Shown in pieces: positions 52,564 to 62,854 of a stretch of 64,000 nt of DNA. The DNA comes from Adhaeribacter aquaticus DSM 16391. Lineage in GTDB: Bacteria; Bacteroidota; Bacteroidia; Cytophagales; Hymenobacteraceae. Each line of letters begins with the position of its first letter. The first letter of the stretch is position 1. The position numbers and the translations under genes are program-made. The DNA is taken from assembly GCF_000473365.1 (NCBI RefSeq), contig NZ_KI421517.1:765363-829362 (forward strand). The letters run 5' to 3'. The notes beneath the pieces were generated by a model. That model searched no databases and was not told where the DNA came from. It was given only the letters and a program-made list of their open reading frames with translations.

Positions 52564-55500
52564 TTAAAACGTTACATTCAAGCCAAGGCCAAAGAATTTA
52601 GATAAAGGATAAGTTCCTACATCAATACCTGCCATGGTTACGTTTCTATTCCCAGTATTTGGATCAGCTACCTGACCAATTTCAGGGTCTAAACCAGAAT
52701 ATTTAGTGAAGGTTATTAAGTTCTGAGCGCTTACAAATACTCTGATCTTGTTGATATTAGCTCTCTGTGCAAAAGTACCTGGAATAGTATAACCAATTTG
52801 TAAATTTCTTAATCTTAAATAGCTACCATCTTCTACATAAGCATCAGACGGACGCGTGTTACCATTAAGATCAGGACGAGTTACTCTTGGATAAATATCC
52901 GACGGACGATCTGCTCTCCAGTAGTTGTTGTAGTAATCTAAACCAACGTTCTGTAAACCAATACCACCTTGCGTAGCACCAAAATTCTGAAGAACTCTGC
53001 TGGTGTAGTTGAAGATGTCGTTACCTACAGATGCATACCAGAACATGTTCATGTCGAAGTTCTTAAAAGTTGCATCTAAGTTAAGACCACCAAAGAATTT
53101 AGGTAGTGGACTTCCAATAATAGTACGGTCTTCTGTTGTAATACGGCCATCACCATTTAAGTCAACAAACTTACGGTCGCCGGGAACAGTAGTAGAAGCC
53201 TGATAGAACGTGTTTTCACCGTTTTTCTCAACAGCTGCTGTATTTAAAGCATCAATCTCAGCTTGGGTCTGGAAAATACCTGCGCTCTTATAACCGTAGA
53301 AAGCACCTACCGGGCCACCTACTTCAGAACGGCTAAACTCAACCCAGGTATTACCACCTACATTCGGGAAACCTAAACCACCAATGTTACCAATAGCATT
53401 TAAACCATCATACAAGCTTAAAATTCTATTTTTAACGGTAGTAATGTTTGCTCCAATACCATATTGGAAAGCTTTTTGAGATTCACGGTATTCAACGCCT
53501 AATTCAATACCACTATTACGGATACTACCTACGTTACGGGTTGCTACCGAGAAACCAGTTTGTGATGGAACCGGAATATCTAACAAGAAATCACGGGATT
53601 CTTTAATGTAATAATCTGCCGTGAAGGTTAGTTTATTATTCAGGAATGAAGCATCCAAACCTAAATCGCTCTGAACAGAAGTTTCCCATTTTAGGTTAGG
53701 ATTTGGTAAACCTTGTAAAGCAAAGCCTTCCTGATAAACCTTATTAAACGGATAACCTAAGTTGTTAATTGACAAATAGTTACCACCAGTATAATATTGA
53801 CCTAAATATCTAAATGGACCTATACCAGCCTGGTTACCAACACGGCCATAGCTAGCCCTTACTTTTAAGTCAGATAATACATTTACATCAGCAAGGAAAG
53901 CTTCGTTTTTAACTCTCCAGGCAATAGACGCAGATGGGAATACACCATAACGGTTATGTGCTGGGAATTTAGAAGAACCATCCCGTCTTACGGTTGCAGT
54001 TAATAAATATTTATCTGCGAAGTTGTAACTAACTCTACCGAATTGAGAAGCTAAAGAAGTGGCAACCTCATCTCCAAAAATGTTAGTGATAGTTTGTACG
54101 TTTCCTAAATTACGTAACCGGTCGCTAATTAGCCCCAGACCACTACCACCAATCCGGCGGAAGTTATTTTGCTGAAAAGAAAAACCACCTACGAAGTCAA
54201 TATTGTGCTGACCAAAAGCTTTGGTATAAGCAACAGTATTTTCCCACAAATAATCTACCGTATTATTAGCGCTCTGAGAATAATTAGCTAAAACAGGTGC
54301 CTGTAACCGCTCATGTGAAGGCGTAAAATAATAGCCAGAATAATCAGCGATATTAGTACCAAAGTTTGTTTTTAACCGAAGACCTTTCGCTAGTGTTGCC
54401 TCTAAATAACCAGAAGCTAATAAGTAGTTGTTTTCGTTTTTCTGATCCTGCGTCTGAATCAAAGCAACTGGGTTATCTAGGTAATTTACAGCTGTATTAT
54501 TTTTTGTAAAATAACCGTATTCACCATTTGGCCCTATTACCTGATCAGTAGCCGGGTTACCAGTCATGCTTGGAATTAACTTGGTTAAAGTACCAATACC
54601 AACTCCGGCATTCTGACCACCTGTACCTAAAGCAGTTCTGCTATTGCTACGGGTATATTTAATGCTGGAAGAAGCTTTTAACCACTTGGTAGCATTATAA
54701 TCTACGTTTACACTCGCGTTATAACGTCTGTAATTAGATCCTTCAACAATCCCTTTTTGATCTAAAAAGCCTAAAGAGAAAGCAGACTGTAACTTATCGC
54801 TACCGCCACGGATACCAACATTATAGTTTTGGCGAAGACCTGGACGATATAACTCTTCCTGCCAATCAATGTTACGTAAAGCAGCCGGATTACCCCACTC
54901 AGGTAGAGGTTGGAAATTATCTTCAGCCGCTCTTTCATTAGCTAATGTAGCAAATTGCTGAGCATTGGCTAATTTATACATTTTAGGTTTAGTTTGGATA
55001 GAGCTTAAAGCATCTAATGAAATTTGCATTTCACCGGCTTTACCCCGTTTAGTAGTTATAATAACAACCCCATTAGCCGCCCGGTTACCGTAAATTGCGG
55101 TAGCAGATGCGTCTTTTAATATTTCCATGGAGGCAATATCAGAAGGGTTGATTGTATTAATACCACCAGTGATTGGATAGCCATCTACTACGTAAAGAGG
55201 ATCGTTATTACCGAAACCACCTACACCCCGGATCTGTACATTTATACCAGCTCCCGGAGAAGCATCATTGTTAGTTACCTGAACCCCGGCAGAACGACCT
55301 TGTAAAGCCTGATCTAAAGTTGTAACCGGCGTTTTCTCAATTTGAGCAGCTGTTATAGAGCTGATAGCACCTGTTACATCTTCCCGTCTCTGTGTTCCAT
55401 AGCCTACCACAACCAACTCTTGTAAAGCTTTAGCATCATCAGATAACACAACATTGAAAGTAGCCGGACCTGTGTAAGCTTTCTCTTGTGAGGTATAACC

Positions 55501-55788
55501 AATATAAGAAAAAACTAAAGTTCCTGCCTTCTCAGGCACATCCAAGGTAAAGGATCCGTCCGGAGCAGTAGTAGTACCAGTTGTAGTACCTTTTACAATT
55601 ACTGTAACGCCTGGTAAACCTTCGCCGTCGCTAGAGGTAACTTTACCTTTTACCGGCCAGGCAATTGGTTTAACCGCCGCTTTTACAGAAGCAACTGCTG
55701 CTTTGGAGGTTACGCCTCCTCCTAATGCGAGCAGTAATAATAAACAGCAACTTTTGCGCTGCCAAGAATGGGTATTCTTTTTCTTCAT
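52564..55788 (-). CDS. SusC/RagA-family TonB-linked outer-membrane receptor
   Basis: A 1,074-residue receptor with signal, a CarboxypepD_reg-like domain (VKGKVTSSDGEGLPGVTVIVKGTT), TonB-box region (LQELVVVGYGTQRREDVTGAISS), plug and a long beta-barrel. The SusC-specific plug motif GRSAGVQVTNNDASPGAGINVQIRG is present. It imports a glycan fragment using TonB energy and forms a complex with the SusD-like lipoprotein encoded downstream. The gene starts a glycan-utilisation unit, with the AGE epimerase and symporter farther upstream on the same strand. Candidate -7 element TAAATTTG (complement, 55961-55968) lies in the AT-rich leader. Confidence 0.95.
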   Translation of the reverse strand: MKKKNTHSWQRKSCCLLLLLALGGGVTSKAAVASVKAAVKPIAWPVKGKVTSSDGEGLPGVTVIVKGTTTGTTTAPDGSFTLDVPEKAGTLVFSYIGYTSQEKAYTGPATFNVVLSDDAKALQELVVVGYGTQRREDVTGAISSITAAQIEKTPVTTLDQALQGRSAGVQVTNNDASPGAGINVQIRGVGGFGNNDPLYVVDGYPITGGINTINPSDIASMEILKDASATAIYGNRAANGVVIITTKRGKAGEMQISLDALSSIQTKPKMYKLANAQQFATLANERAAEDNFQPLPEWGNPAALRNIDWQEELYRPGLRQNYNVGIRGGSDKLQSAFSLGFLDQKGIVEGSNYRRYNASVNVDYNATKWLKASSSIKYTRSNSRTALGTGGQNAGVGIGTLTKLIPSMTGNPATDQVIGPNGEYGYFTKNNTAVNYLDNPVALIQTQDQKNENNYLLASGYLEATLAKGLRLKTNFGTNIADYSGYYFTPSHERLQAPVLANYSQSANNTVDYLWENTVAYTKAFGQHNIDFVGGFSFQQNNFRRIGGSGLGLISDRLRNLGNVQTITNIFGDEVATSLASQFGRVSYNFADKYLLTATVRRDGSSKFPAHNRYGVFPSASIAWRVKNEAFLADVNVLSDLKVRASYGRVGNQAGIGPFRYLGQYYTGGNYLSINNLGYPFNKVYQEGFALQGLPNPNLKWETSVQSDLGLDASFLNNKLTFTADYYIKESRDFLLDIPVPSQTGFSVATRNVGSIRNSGIELGVEYRESQKAFQYGIGANITTVKNRILSLYDGLNAIGNIGGLGFPNVGGNTWVEFSRSEVGGPVGAFYGYKSAGIFQTQAEIDALNTAAVEKNGENTFYQASTTVPGDRKFVDLNGDGRITTEDRTIIGSPLPKFFGGLNLDATFKNFDMNMFWYASVGNDIFNYTSRVLQNFGATQGGIGLQNVGLDYYNNYWRADRPSDIYPRVTRPDLNGNTRPSDAYVEDGSYLRLRNLQIGYTIPGTFAQRANINKIRVFVSAQNLITFTKYSGLDPEIGQVADPNTGNRNVTMAGIDVGTYPLSKFFGLGLNVTF

Positions 55789-56574
55789 AGAAATTTATAT
55801 AAATAATTGTGTTGGTTCTACCATCAGGCTTATGCACTCCATTTCTTCAATAAAAATATGATATTCTTAATATTACCTGGATTTACCGAAAAGAATAAGA
55901 GGAGTTACTTAAGGTATATTTAGGATTCAACTAAATTCAAGCCGTTATATTTTCTGGCCTCAAATTTAAGGGCTTTAACTAAGGTAAAAGTAATACTTTT
56001 TTATCCTTTCCTTCGCTTATATTTTCAAAAGTGCTATTTTTTGGGAGAAAAATACATGGATACTATACTAAAAGCACTTTACATAAAAGAAAACACAAAT
56101 CCACTTTTATGCATAATTTTTTATGAAAAATTTAAAAAATAAAGAATTTATATACCTGGCATTTTATTTTATCTAATACTATTATTTACACGATTACCAT
56201 ATTAACTAAAAATTTTATAATACTTTTTTAACATAGTTAAATAATTTTTATAAAAACTAATTGATTGTTAAAAAATACATAAAAACAAAGAATTAGAAAG
56301 GAAATTTTAACAATTTCCCAATAAATGACTTATTGTTGCTATTACACAAAGTAATATTATTATACCCTTTTAACTCCTGTAACTTATTATTTACGTAAAT
56401 TCCAACCTATGTAACTACATAATAATTAAGCACTAATCCTTAATTATTATTGTATAAAAATTATATAAACTAGCAACCACCTTTTAGTATTCATATAATT
56501 TTTCTAATATTATAGAATTAGTAAAATTTAAATATGCAGATTAAAGAAGATCAAACAGCATGGAGCTTTAGGAT
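55789..56574. other. Long AT-rich leader upstream of the SusC-like gene
   Basis: About 785 bp, among the most AT-rich stretches of the window, between the AGE epimerase stop and the SusC-like start. It contains many A/T runs and one TAAATTTG on the minus strand (55961-55968) without a clear -33 partner. No open frame or structured RNA is evident. A long leader region is a likely place for regulation of the SusC/SusD unit. Confidence 0.5.
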
Positions 56575-57804
56575 TTATACTTCCAAAAGAGATGTACAGC
56601 GGGAAAAAATATTTAAACAAGCGCGGGTATTGTGGTAAGGACCTTTCCAGAACCCTATCTTATCTTCTTTAAGCATAGTTGAATAATCATCGTACACGCC
56701 CCAGAACCATTCTCCCTTTTCATAATCCAGCAAGTGCTTTTGTATAAAGCTCCAACTATTCCAAGCTTTTTCAAAAAAAACTATTTCTTTAGTAATGTTA
56801 TAGGCATTCATAAAGCCAATCATTGCTTCGGCGCTAACCCACCATTCCCGGTGCTTGTCATAATGATTTAGATTAGCATTGAATTCATGATACAAACTAC
56901 CATCCGGCTGAACCTGCAAGGCAGTAGCGGCAGCTAACTTTGCAGCAACCACCTTAACTTCCATTAGCAAAGCAGTATTACCTAAGGATTCTGCTGCTTC
57001 CACCAATAGCCAGGATGCTTCTATATCATGACCAAAAGAAATTAAATCAGCGGTTGATACCCAATCAGAGGTAAAAAACAATTTAAGATGACCTTGGTCT
57101 CCATCGATAATAGTGTGCAGAAATACCCGAATTAAATTGGTTAATTGCTTGGCTAGTTTACTATCTGGCCAAACCCGATATAAATTAGTGTATGCCTCCA
57201 ATACATGCAGGTGCGTATTTGTGGTTTTTAACGCATTACGGTCTTTAGGACTTAAGCGTAAATCTTCCAACAGATCCCCTTCCTGGCTAAAAGCCTCCAG
57301 ATAGCCACCCTGCACCGGATCATAGCTATACTTCTCTATCCATTCAAACAGGTTCTGGCAGTACAGCAAGGCGTTATTGTTTTTGGTAGCTTTATAGAAT
57401 TCACTTAAACCATAAATAGCAAAAGCAAGACTATAGATTTGTTTCCTGGTATTTTCAGGATTTCCTTCAGCACTTACCGACCAGAACACGCCCCCATACT
57501 CTTTATCCAAAAAATAATCTTCAAAATAAGTAAAGGCTCTTTGTGCCAGGCATAAATCTTCCGGATTCTTAGTATGTTGATACCCCGCAGAAAATCCCCA
57601 AAGAATTCGGGCATTTAAAATACTTCCTTTTGCTGCACTTTTATCAACCTGGTTATTATTATCAAGTCTGCCAACAAACCCTCCGTTTACCTCATCTACA
57701 GCATACTTCCGCCAAAACAAAAGAATCCTATTCAACTCTTCTTCTGCTTCCTGCCGAAATTGTTTTATGTCATCCAAAAACTCAGTATTTAAAGAGTTAT
57801 TCAT
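56575..57804 (-). CDS. AGE family epimerase/isomerase, cytosolic (cellobiose 2-epimerase-like)
   Basis: A 409-residue (alpha/alpha)6-barrel protein without a signal peptide: NARILWGFSAGYQHTKNPEDLCLAQRAFTYFEDYFLDKEYGGVFWS, THLHVLEAYTNLYRVWPDSKLAKQL, SFGHDIEASWLLVEAAE and KEDKIGFWKGPYHNTRACL. The His residues in THLHVLEA and GHDIEASWLL are in the expected catalytic positions. It inverts C2 of a sugar or the reducing end of a disaccharide such as cellobiose or mannobiose. It lies upstream of the SusC/SusD unit and downstream of a symporter gene. Substrate assignment is tentative. Confidence 0.9.
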   Translation of the reverse strand: MNNSLNTEFLDDIKQFRQEAEEELNRILLFWRKYAVDEVNGGFVGRLDNNNQVDKSAAKGSILNARILWGFSAGYQHTKNPEDLCLAQRAFTYFEDYFLDKEYGGVFWSVSAEGNPENTRKQIYSLAFAIYGLSEFYKATKNNNALLYCQNLFEWIEKYSYDPVQGGYLEAFSQEGDLLEDLRLSPKDRNALKTTNTHLHVLEAYTNLYRVWPDSKLAKQLTNLIRVFLHTIIDGDQGHLKLFFTSDWVSTADLISFGHDIEASWLLVEAAESLGNTALLMEVKVVAAKLAAATALQVQPDGSLYHEFNANLNHYDKHREWWVSAEAMIGFMNAYNITKEIVFFEKAWNSWSFIQKHLLDYEKGEWFWGVYDDYSTMLKEDKIGFWKGPYHNTRACLNIFSRCTSLLEV

Positions 57805-57995
57805 CTTCTGTTGTTAGAACCTGATATTTAAACTTCCTGATATTTATTTAACTCAACGCTATAAAGAAGAAGTTTTTCCGCCTACTTAAAAGAAGTAAGT
57901 CATTTATTTTTATTGATTTTCTACAGGAAAGCAGATGCTTCTGAAACTTATCTTACAGAAGAATGGCAAAGAAGGATGCTATTTTAAAGAAGGAA

Positions 57996-59867
57996 CTAGT
58001 TATAGACAAAGGCTTCTTCTTTTAGAACCTGATTAGCAGGAGTATCTTTGGGCAATTTGTCCCACCAGGTCTTTTTTAAAATATAAGAAGTTACCAAAAC
58101 TACTCCGCCCACAACGCTTAGTTCCATATACATTTTCAGCACCAGGTAAATCGGCAGTAAGGTCAAGCCTATTTGCCAAAATATTCCAATGCTCACATTA
58201 AACATGTCTAACCAAAAGTCTTCATTTTTACGAAAATCAGGATTATCTGCCACCACTAAATTATGAACAGGTTTCCAAAATCCCCAGGGACGGATTGTAC
58301 AATAGAATAGTTTTAAAGTAGGCAAATCGGTTTCAGGACGCGAATAGGTTCCAACTATACAACCCAAAAAAGAAAGTGTTAGTAGTAAAGGGAAGTAATT
58401 TAAAGGATTGCCGGCAAAGATGTAGGGGAAAACCAAAGCCGGAATTATACCCGACAGCATTCCCCAGAAAAAGCCACTCCCGTTAAACCGCCACCAATAC
58501 CATTTTAATAGGTTGGCCGCAATATACCCTCCATACAAGCCAGCCACAATCCAATGCAGAATACTATTAACATCTTTGGTAAAGTAACCTATGATAATAC
58601 TAACCAGAACTACCCCAATACCGCTTAAGTAGTTCATGCGGCTTATGTTTTTATTACAAGCTTCGGGATTAACATACTTTAAGTAAATATCATTAACTAT
58701 ATATGCCTGTGCGGCATTTAATGTACCCGCAAAGGTTCCAATGAAAGCCGCTAGCAAACCTGCCAGCAATAAACCCAATACCCCGGGAGGAGCAAAATTT
58801 AAAATGGCAGAGGGAAGTATTTTTTCAAAATCAATACCCTGATCTCCTGCTATATTTAACTGCTTGAAATTTATGATTGCCAAAACCGCAAAACCAATAA
58901 CCATTAGGTAGCGCGCCGGAATTAGCACCAACGATACAATCCCACTCATTTTAGCTGCATCTTGTGGACTGCGCGCAGATAAAATTCTTTGCATGTCATA
59001 ACTAGGGGCCGGGCCGGCTAAACTGGCCAGAACACCTTTAAAAAGCACCATCGAAAAAAACAGGCTAAATAAGGAATAACCGTCCGAATTGATTTTTTCC
59101 TGTACTTCCTGATTAATGTGCGACCAATTTAAATCGCTTAGGGTGGCGCCAAAAAATGGGGTAGCCCAACCCTCCGGAACCTGCAAAACGGCTTTATCCA
59201 GGTTATTCATTGCCAAAACTGCTATAATTATGGCTGCCAACGTCATGATGATATATTGCAACACATCTGCCCATACTACACTTGCCATACCACCAATGAT
59301 AGCATAAAACACGGCAAAAAAAGTAAACAGCAATCCATAAAAATGAGGAACAAATGGAGGGGAAATAGAAAAAGGAATATGAGGTTGTACAAGCTTCCAG
59401 GGAATGAAAATTTCAATAAATTTCCCCAGCCCAATAAATCCATAAGCCAAAAAACCAAGGCAGCTTAATAAAGCAAAAATAACTACTATGGCGTGCGCTT
59501 TATCCGCATCCTTTCCTCTTCCAAACCGGGTTAACATCCACTCGGCACCTGTAGTAACATTAGACCTCCTTAACCACACTCCCATAAACATCATCAGAAA
59601 AACCTGATTAAAGGAAGGCCAGAGCCAGGGTATCCAAATACTTTTTAGCCCATACACAAAAGCCAGCATCACCATCCACATGGTACCCGAAATATCAAAC
59701 ATACCTGATGCATTTGATAAGCCCAAGGCATACCAGGGCAATGTTTTACCTCCTAATAAATAAGCATCTTTGCTTGTTTTTGCTTTTTGCCGCATTACCA
59801 ACCCAATAAAGATTACCGCAGACAGGTAAAGTCCAATAATAGCTATATCAAGCGCCGATAATTTCAA
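57996..59867 (-). CDS. Sodium:solute symporter family protein
   Basis: A 623-residue inner-membrane protein with roughly thirteen to fourteen hydrophobic segments and SSS-family hallmarks: DIAIIGLYLSAVIFIGLVMRQKAKTSKDAYLLGGKTLPWYALG, YAIIGGMASVVWADVLQYIIM and GTFAGTLNAAQAYIVNDIYLKYV. It uses the sodium gradient to import a solute; the nearby AGE epimerase suggests a sugar, amino sugar or disaccharide. It is 191 bp upstream of the epimerase gene on the same strand, so the two may be co-regulated. The divergent AraC gene at 60398 is a candidate regulator. Confidence 0.92.
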   Translation of the reverse strand: MKLSALDIAIIGLYLSAVIFIGLVMRQKAKTSKDAYLLGGKTLPWYALGLSNASGMFDISGTMWMVMLAFVYGLKSIWIPWLWPSFNQVFLMMFMGVWLRRSNVTTGAEWMLTRFGRGKDADKAHAIVVIFALLSCLGFLAYGFIGLGKFIEIFIPWKLVQPHIPFSISPPFVPHFYGLLFTFFAVFYAIIGGMASVVWADVLQYIIMTLAAIIIAVLAMNNLDKAVLQVPEGWATPFFGATLSDLNWSHINQEVQEKINSDGYSLFSLFFSMVLFKGVLASLAGPAPSYDMQRILSARSPQDAAKMSGIVSLVLIPARYLMVIGFAVLAIINFKQLNIAGDQGIDFEKILPSAILNFAPPGVLGLLLAGLLAAFIGTFAGTLNAAQAYIVNDIYLKYVNPEACNKNISRMNYLSGIGVVLVSIIIGYFTKDVNSILHWIVAGLYGGYIAANLLKWYWWRFNGSGFFWGMLSGIIPALVFPYIFAGNPLNYFPLLLTLSFLGCIVGTYSRPETDLPTLKLFYCTIRPWGFWKPVHNLVVADNPDFRKNEDFWLDMFNVSIGIFWQIGLTLLPIYLVLKMYMELSVVGGVVLVTSYILKKTWWDKLPKDTPANQVLKEEAFVYN

Positions 59868-60397
59868 GATGTTGGATAAAAATTAAGTGAGAAATTGTAG
59901 CATTTAAATTTGCAACCAGGCTAATAGATAAACCTCTTTGATAGTTAATCAAGAACATTTCTTCTCATCAATCCTCCTGACTTAAAACTGAAATTTAGGT
60001 TCTTGCTATTAAGTTACTTTTCTAATTTATAATAAAGCCACAGGAAACTTCTTAACCAGAATCAGTGGAGTAATCTCCTGGTATATTATTATCATTTTTT
60101 AATAATATTTTACCTGATTATAAAGTTACTTAACGTGTAAAGTAATAATTTTACTTTTACAACTAACTATAATTTGGTTTAAACGAAATACATTTAAATA
60201 AATTATAACTCAATGAAATAACTGGTAAAGGTAAAAATTTAGCATAAAATAGTTTAATCCGTTTCCATTGAAGTATTTTAAAGAAAGGTTACTTAAGCTC
60301 AACACCTAAGAAAATTACATACTAAGCCTTATTAACAATTTTAGCACAAAAAGTAACCCTGCCTTTAAAAGACTTTAATTCTTAAGATACTTTTTAC
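59868..60397. other. Divergent promoter region between symporter and AraC gene
   Basis: About 530 bp, AT-rich, between divergent genes. It probably holds both promoters and AraC binding sites, but no repeated operator is evident. TACTTTTT at 60387-60394, just before the AraC ATG, is a poor match to TAnnTTTG. Confidence 0.45.
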
Positions 60398-61270
60398 ATG
60401 AATACTATTTACCGGGAAATCACTCCACTTACTGAAAATGATTGTTTTACTTTTTTTTCAAGAGTAAAACAAGAGTTTGATTTCCCTTTACATTATCACG
60501 AAGAATTTGAGTTAAATTTTATTGCCAATGGTGCCGGGGTAAAACGGATTGTTGGAGACCATATAGAAGTGATTGATGATTTAGAATTGGTTTTGGTTGG
60601 CAGCAATTTACCGCATGGCTGGTTTACGCACCAATGCCAAAACAAGGAAATTTTTGAAATCACTATCCAGTTTCATCGCGACTTATTTGATCAGAAATTT
60701 TTACAACGTAACCAATTAAGTTTTATAAAAACCTTGTTGGAGCGGGCAAGCCGGGGCATTAGTTTTTCACGGGAAGTTATTGAGGCGTTCAGGCCCCGGT
60801 TAGAAATTCTTACCCAAAAAAGTGGATTTGAATCCGTACTGGAGTTATTTTCTATTTTACATGGCTTATCTCTTTCCCACAACATGCGCTTGCTGGCAAA
60901 CAGCACATTTTCTACCGAAAAAATTAATTACCATAGCCGACGGATAGAAAAAGCCTTTAACTACATGCAGGCCAATTTTGATAAAGAAGTAACCCTGGCC
61001 GATGTAGCCAAAGAGGTAAACATGCCTGAAGTATCGTTTAGCCGCTTTATCAAAAAAAGAACCGGAAAAACCTTTGTTGAAAGCCTAAATGAAATTCGTT
61101 TAGGGCACGCTTCCCGGCTACTTATTGACACAACAGAAACCATTGCGGAAATATCTTATAAATGTGGTTTTAATAATTTATCTTATTTCAACCGCATTTT
61201 CAGGAAAAAGAACGGCTGTACCCCCAAGGAATTCCGGCAAAACTACTCGGGCAGCAGAATATACATTTAG
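60398..61270 (+). CDS. AraC family transcriptional regulator
   Basis: A 290-residue regulator with an N-terminal cupin-like domain (FPLHYHEEFELNFIANGAGVKRIVGDHIEVIDDLELVLVGSNLPHGW) and two C-terminal helix-turn-helix motifs (LADVAKEVNMPEVSFSRFIKKRTG and IAEISYKCGFNNLSYFNRIFRKKNGCTPKEFR). It senses a sugar-type ligand and is placed divergently from the sodium:solute symporter and AGE epimerase genes, so it probably controls that unit. The ATG at 60398 is the only sensible start, because the cupin follows within about 25 residues. Confidence 0.93.
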   Translation: MNTIYREITPLTENDCFTFFSRVKQEFDFPLHYHEEFELNFIANGAGVKRIVGDHIEVIDDLELVLVGSNLPHGWFTHQCQNKEIFEITIQFHRDLFDQKFLQRNQLSFIKTLLERASRGISFSREVIEAFRPRLEILTQKSGFESVLELFSILHGLSLSHNMRLLANSTFSTEKINYHSRRIEKAFNYMQANFDKEVTLADVAKEVNMPEVSFSRFIKKRTGKTFVESLNEIRLGHASRLLIDTTETIAEISYKCGFNNLSYFNRIFRKKNGCTPKEFRQNYSGSRIYI

Positions 61271-61313
61271 ATATTCCTACTTATAGTCCAGTACCTATAA
61301 ATTAAAAGGGCAC

Positions 61314-62219
61314 CTACCTGTGTTGCTCATAGGTATTTGGTTGGTTACTCTCTTTCAAGCTGGCTAGTTCTTTTTCAGGCAATGAGGCCGCTCCTGCTAC
61401 CTGAATAGCATCCTGCAACTGCGCTTCGGTTCTTATGCCTAATACAGCTGAAGTAACAGCCGGATGGGACAACACAAACCGGGTGGCTACTTCGGCTGCT
61501 TTTGTTTTATTGCCAGCTACTTCTTCTATGGCCCAGGCTGCTTTCTCAACTTCTTCCGCAGTATAATTCAGGTATAATTTCGAACTTTTTCCTGCCAATA
61601 GTCCCTGTGCCAAACTTCCCCTGGTTAATACCCCAATAGTATTCTCCTGCAATAAATCTAAACAGGTTTCTTCCGGACGCCTATCCAACAAACTGTATTG
61701 CATCATTATGCTTACCATAGCAGATCGCTTAACATATTCCCGGATTACATTTGGCCGAATAGAAGAAATGCCGTAGTACCGGATTTTCCCCTCCTGCTTC
61801 AGTTGCTCAAAGGCTGCAATGGTTTCGTCTATCGGATCATCCAGCGTGCCGCCGTGTAACTGGTATAAATCTATGTAATCTATTTGCAAGCGTGTTAAGC
61901 TTTTATTTACTGCTTCCAGTATATATTCTTTTCTGGGGTTCCAATCCCAGCCGCTTCCATCGGGGCGCCATTGGTTGCCTACCTTGGTAGCAATTATTAC
62001 TTTGTCGCGCATACCTTTGAATGCTTTACCAACAGTAATTTCATTTTCGCCCATAGCGTATAAATCAGCCGTATCAAAAAAATTAATCCCGGCATCTACT
62101 GCCTGGTGCAGGAGTTTAGCATTGTCCGCATGGTTATTACCCAACGACATACACCCAAAACTTACCTGACTAATGATTAAATCTGATTTACCTAATTTTT
62201 TATATTTTACTTCACGCAT
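61314..62219 (-). CDS. Aldo/keto reductase
   Basis: A 301-residue enzyme with the catalytic tetrad visible: FFDTADLYAMGENEITVG (Asp, Tyr), IIATKVGNQW (Lys) and DLYQLHGG (His). It uses NADPH to reduce a carbonyl in the cytoplasm. Its start overlaps the 3' end of the GNAT gene by 13 bp, and both lie in a three-gene minus-strand run with a creatininase-family gene. The second aldo/keto reductase of the window, not identical to the one at 36199. Confidence 0.93.
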   Translation of the reverse strand: MREVKYKKLGKSDLIISQVSFGCMSLGNNHADNAKLLHQAVDAGINFFDTADLYAMGENEITVGKAFKGMRDKVIIATKVGNQWRPDGSGWDWNPRKEYILEAVNKSLTRLQIDYIDLYQLHGGTLDDPIDETIAAFEQLKQEGKIRYYGISSIRPNVIREYVKRSAMVSIMMQYSLLDRRPEETCLDLLQENTIGVLTRGSLAQGLLAGKSSKLYLNYTAEEVEKAAWAIEEVAGNKTKAAEVATRFVLSHPAVTSAVLGIRTEAQLQDAIQVAGAASLPEKELASLKESNQPNTYEQHR

Positions 62220-62806
62220 GATTCTTTATTTAGCAAGGCCCAAATATCAATGCTTATGAACGCATCATGTTTTATTTCCCAATCCACCAAAGTACCCTCT
62301 ACTTGAAATTTAAATTTCTTAAGTAAATTTTCAGAAGCTTTATTTGCTGTTTCCGTAAATGCCTCAATCCGGTGCAGGCTCATTTCCCGGAAACCATAGG
62401 TAAGCACCACCGGTAGCACCTCTTGCATAATTCCCTGCTTCCAATAAGCTGGCAAAAGCCAATAGCCCATTTCGGCCTTCCGATGTGCCTGCTGCCAATT
62501 ATTAAACCCACAGGCACCAATTAATTTTTCATCTTCTTTCCGGGCTATGCCCCACCAAATACCTGTTTTAGTAGCATAAATAGTATTGTACCATTGCATT
62601 TGCTCCCCGGTTGCCTCATAGGTATGGTATTCTACTCCGTAATATTTAATCACCCGCTCGTCCGATAAACCTTCAAAAATTGTTGGTTGATCATGGGCTA
62701 TAATTTGCCGAAGCGTAAGATTTTCTGTTTGCAGGACCGGAAAATCCGGAAAGCCACCTGGTTCTCCTCTTGCTGGCTGCAGGAACGAGCGTAGTTTATT
62801 TAGCAT
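62207..62806 (-). CDS. GNAT family N-acetyltransferase, RimJ/RimL type
   Basis: A 199-residue acetyltransferase: LRQIIAHDQPTIFEGLSDERVIKYYGVEYHTYEAT, then GIARKEDEKLIGACGFNNWQQAHRKAEMGYWLLPAYWKQGIMQEVLPVVLTYGFREMSLHRIEAFT, the RimJ/RimL-like GNAT core with acetyl-CoA loop (WKQGIMQE). It acetylates a protein N-terminus, amino acid or other amine in the cytoplasm. The gene overlaps the aldo/keto reductase by 13 bp and starts 48 bp after the creatininase-family gene, so the three likely form one transcript. Confidence 0.9.
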   Translation of the reverse strand: MLNKLRSFLQPARGEPGGFPDFPVLQTENLTLRQIIAHDQPTIFEGLSDERVIKYYGVEYHTYEATGEQMQWYNTIYATKTGIWWGIARKEDEKLIGACGFNNWQQAHRKAEMGYWLLPAYWKQGIMQEVLPVVLTYGFREMSLHRIEAFTETANKASENLLKKFKFQVEGTLVDWEIKHDAFISIDIWALLNKESCVK

Positions 62807-62854
62807 GTTCTAATAAATCAGGAGTAAAAGTATCTTCCGCAGCATAAAAGGTTA

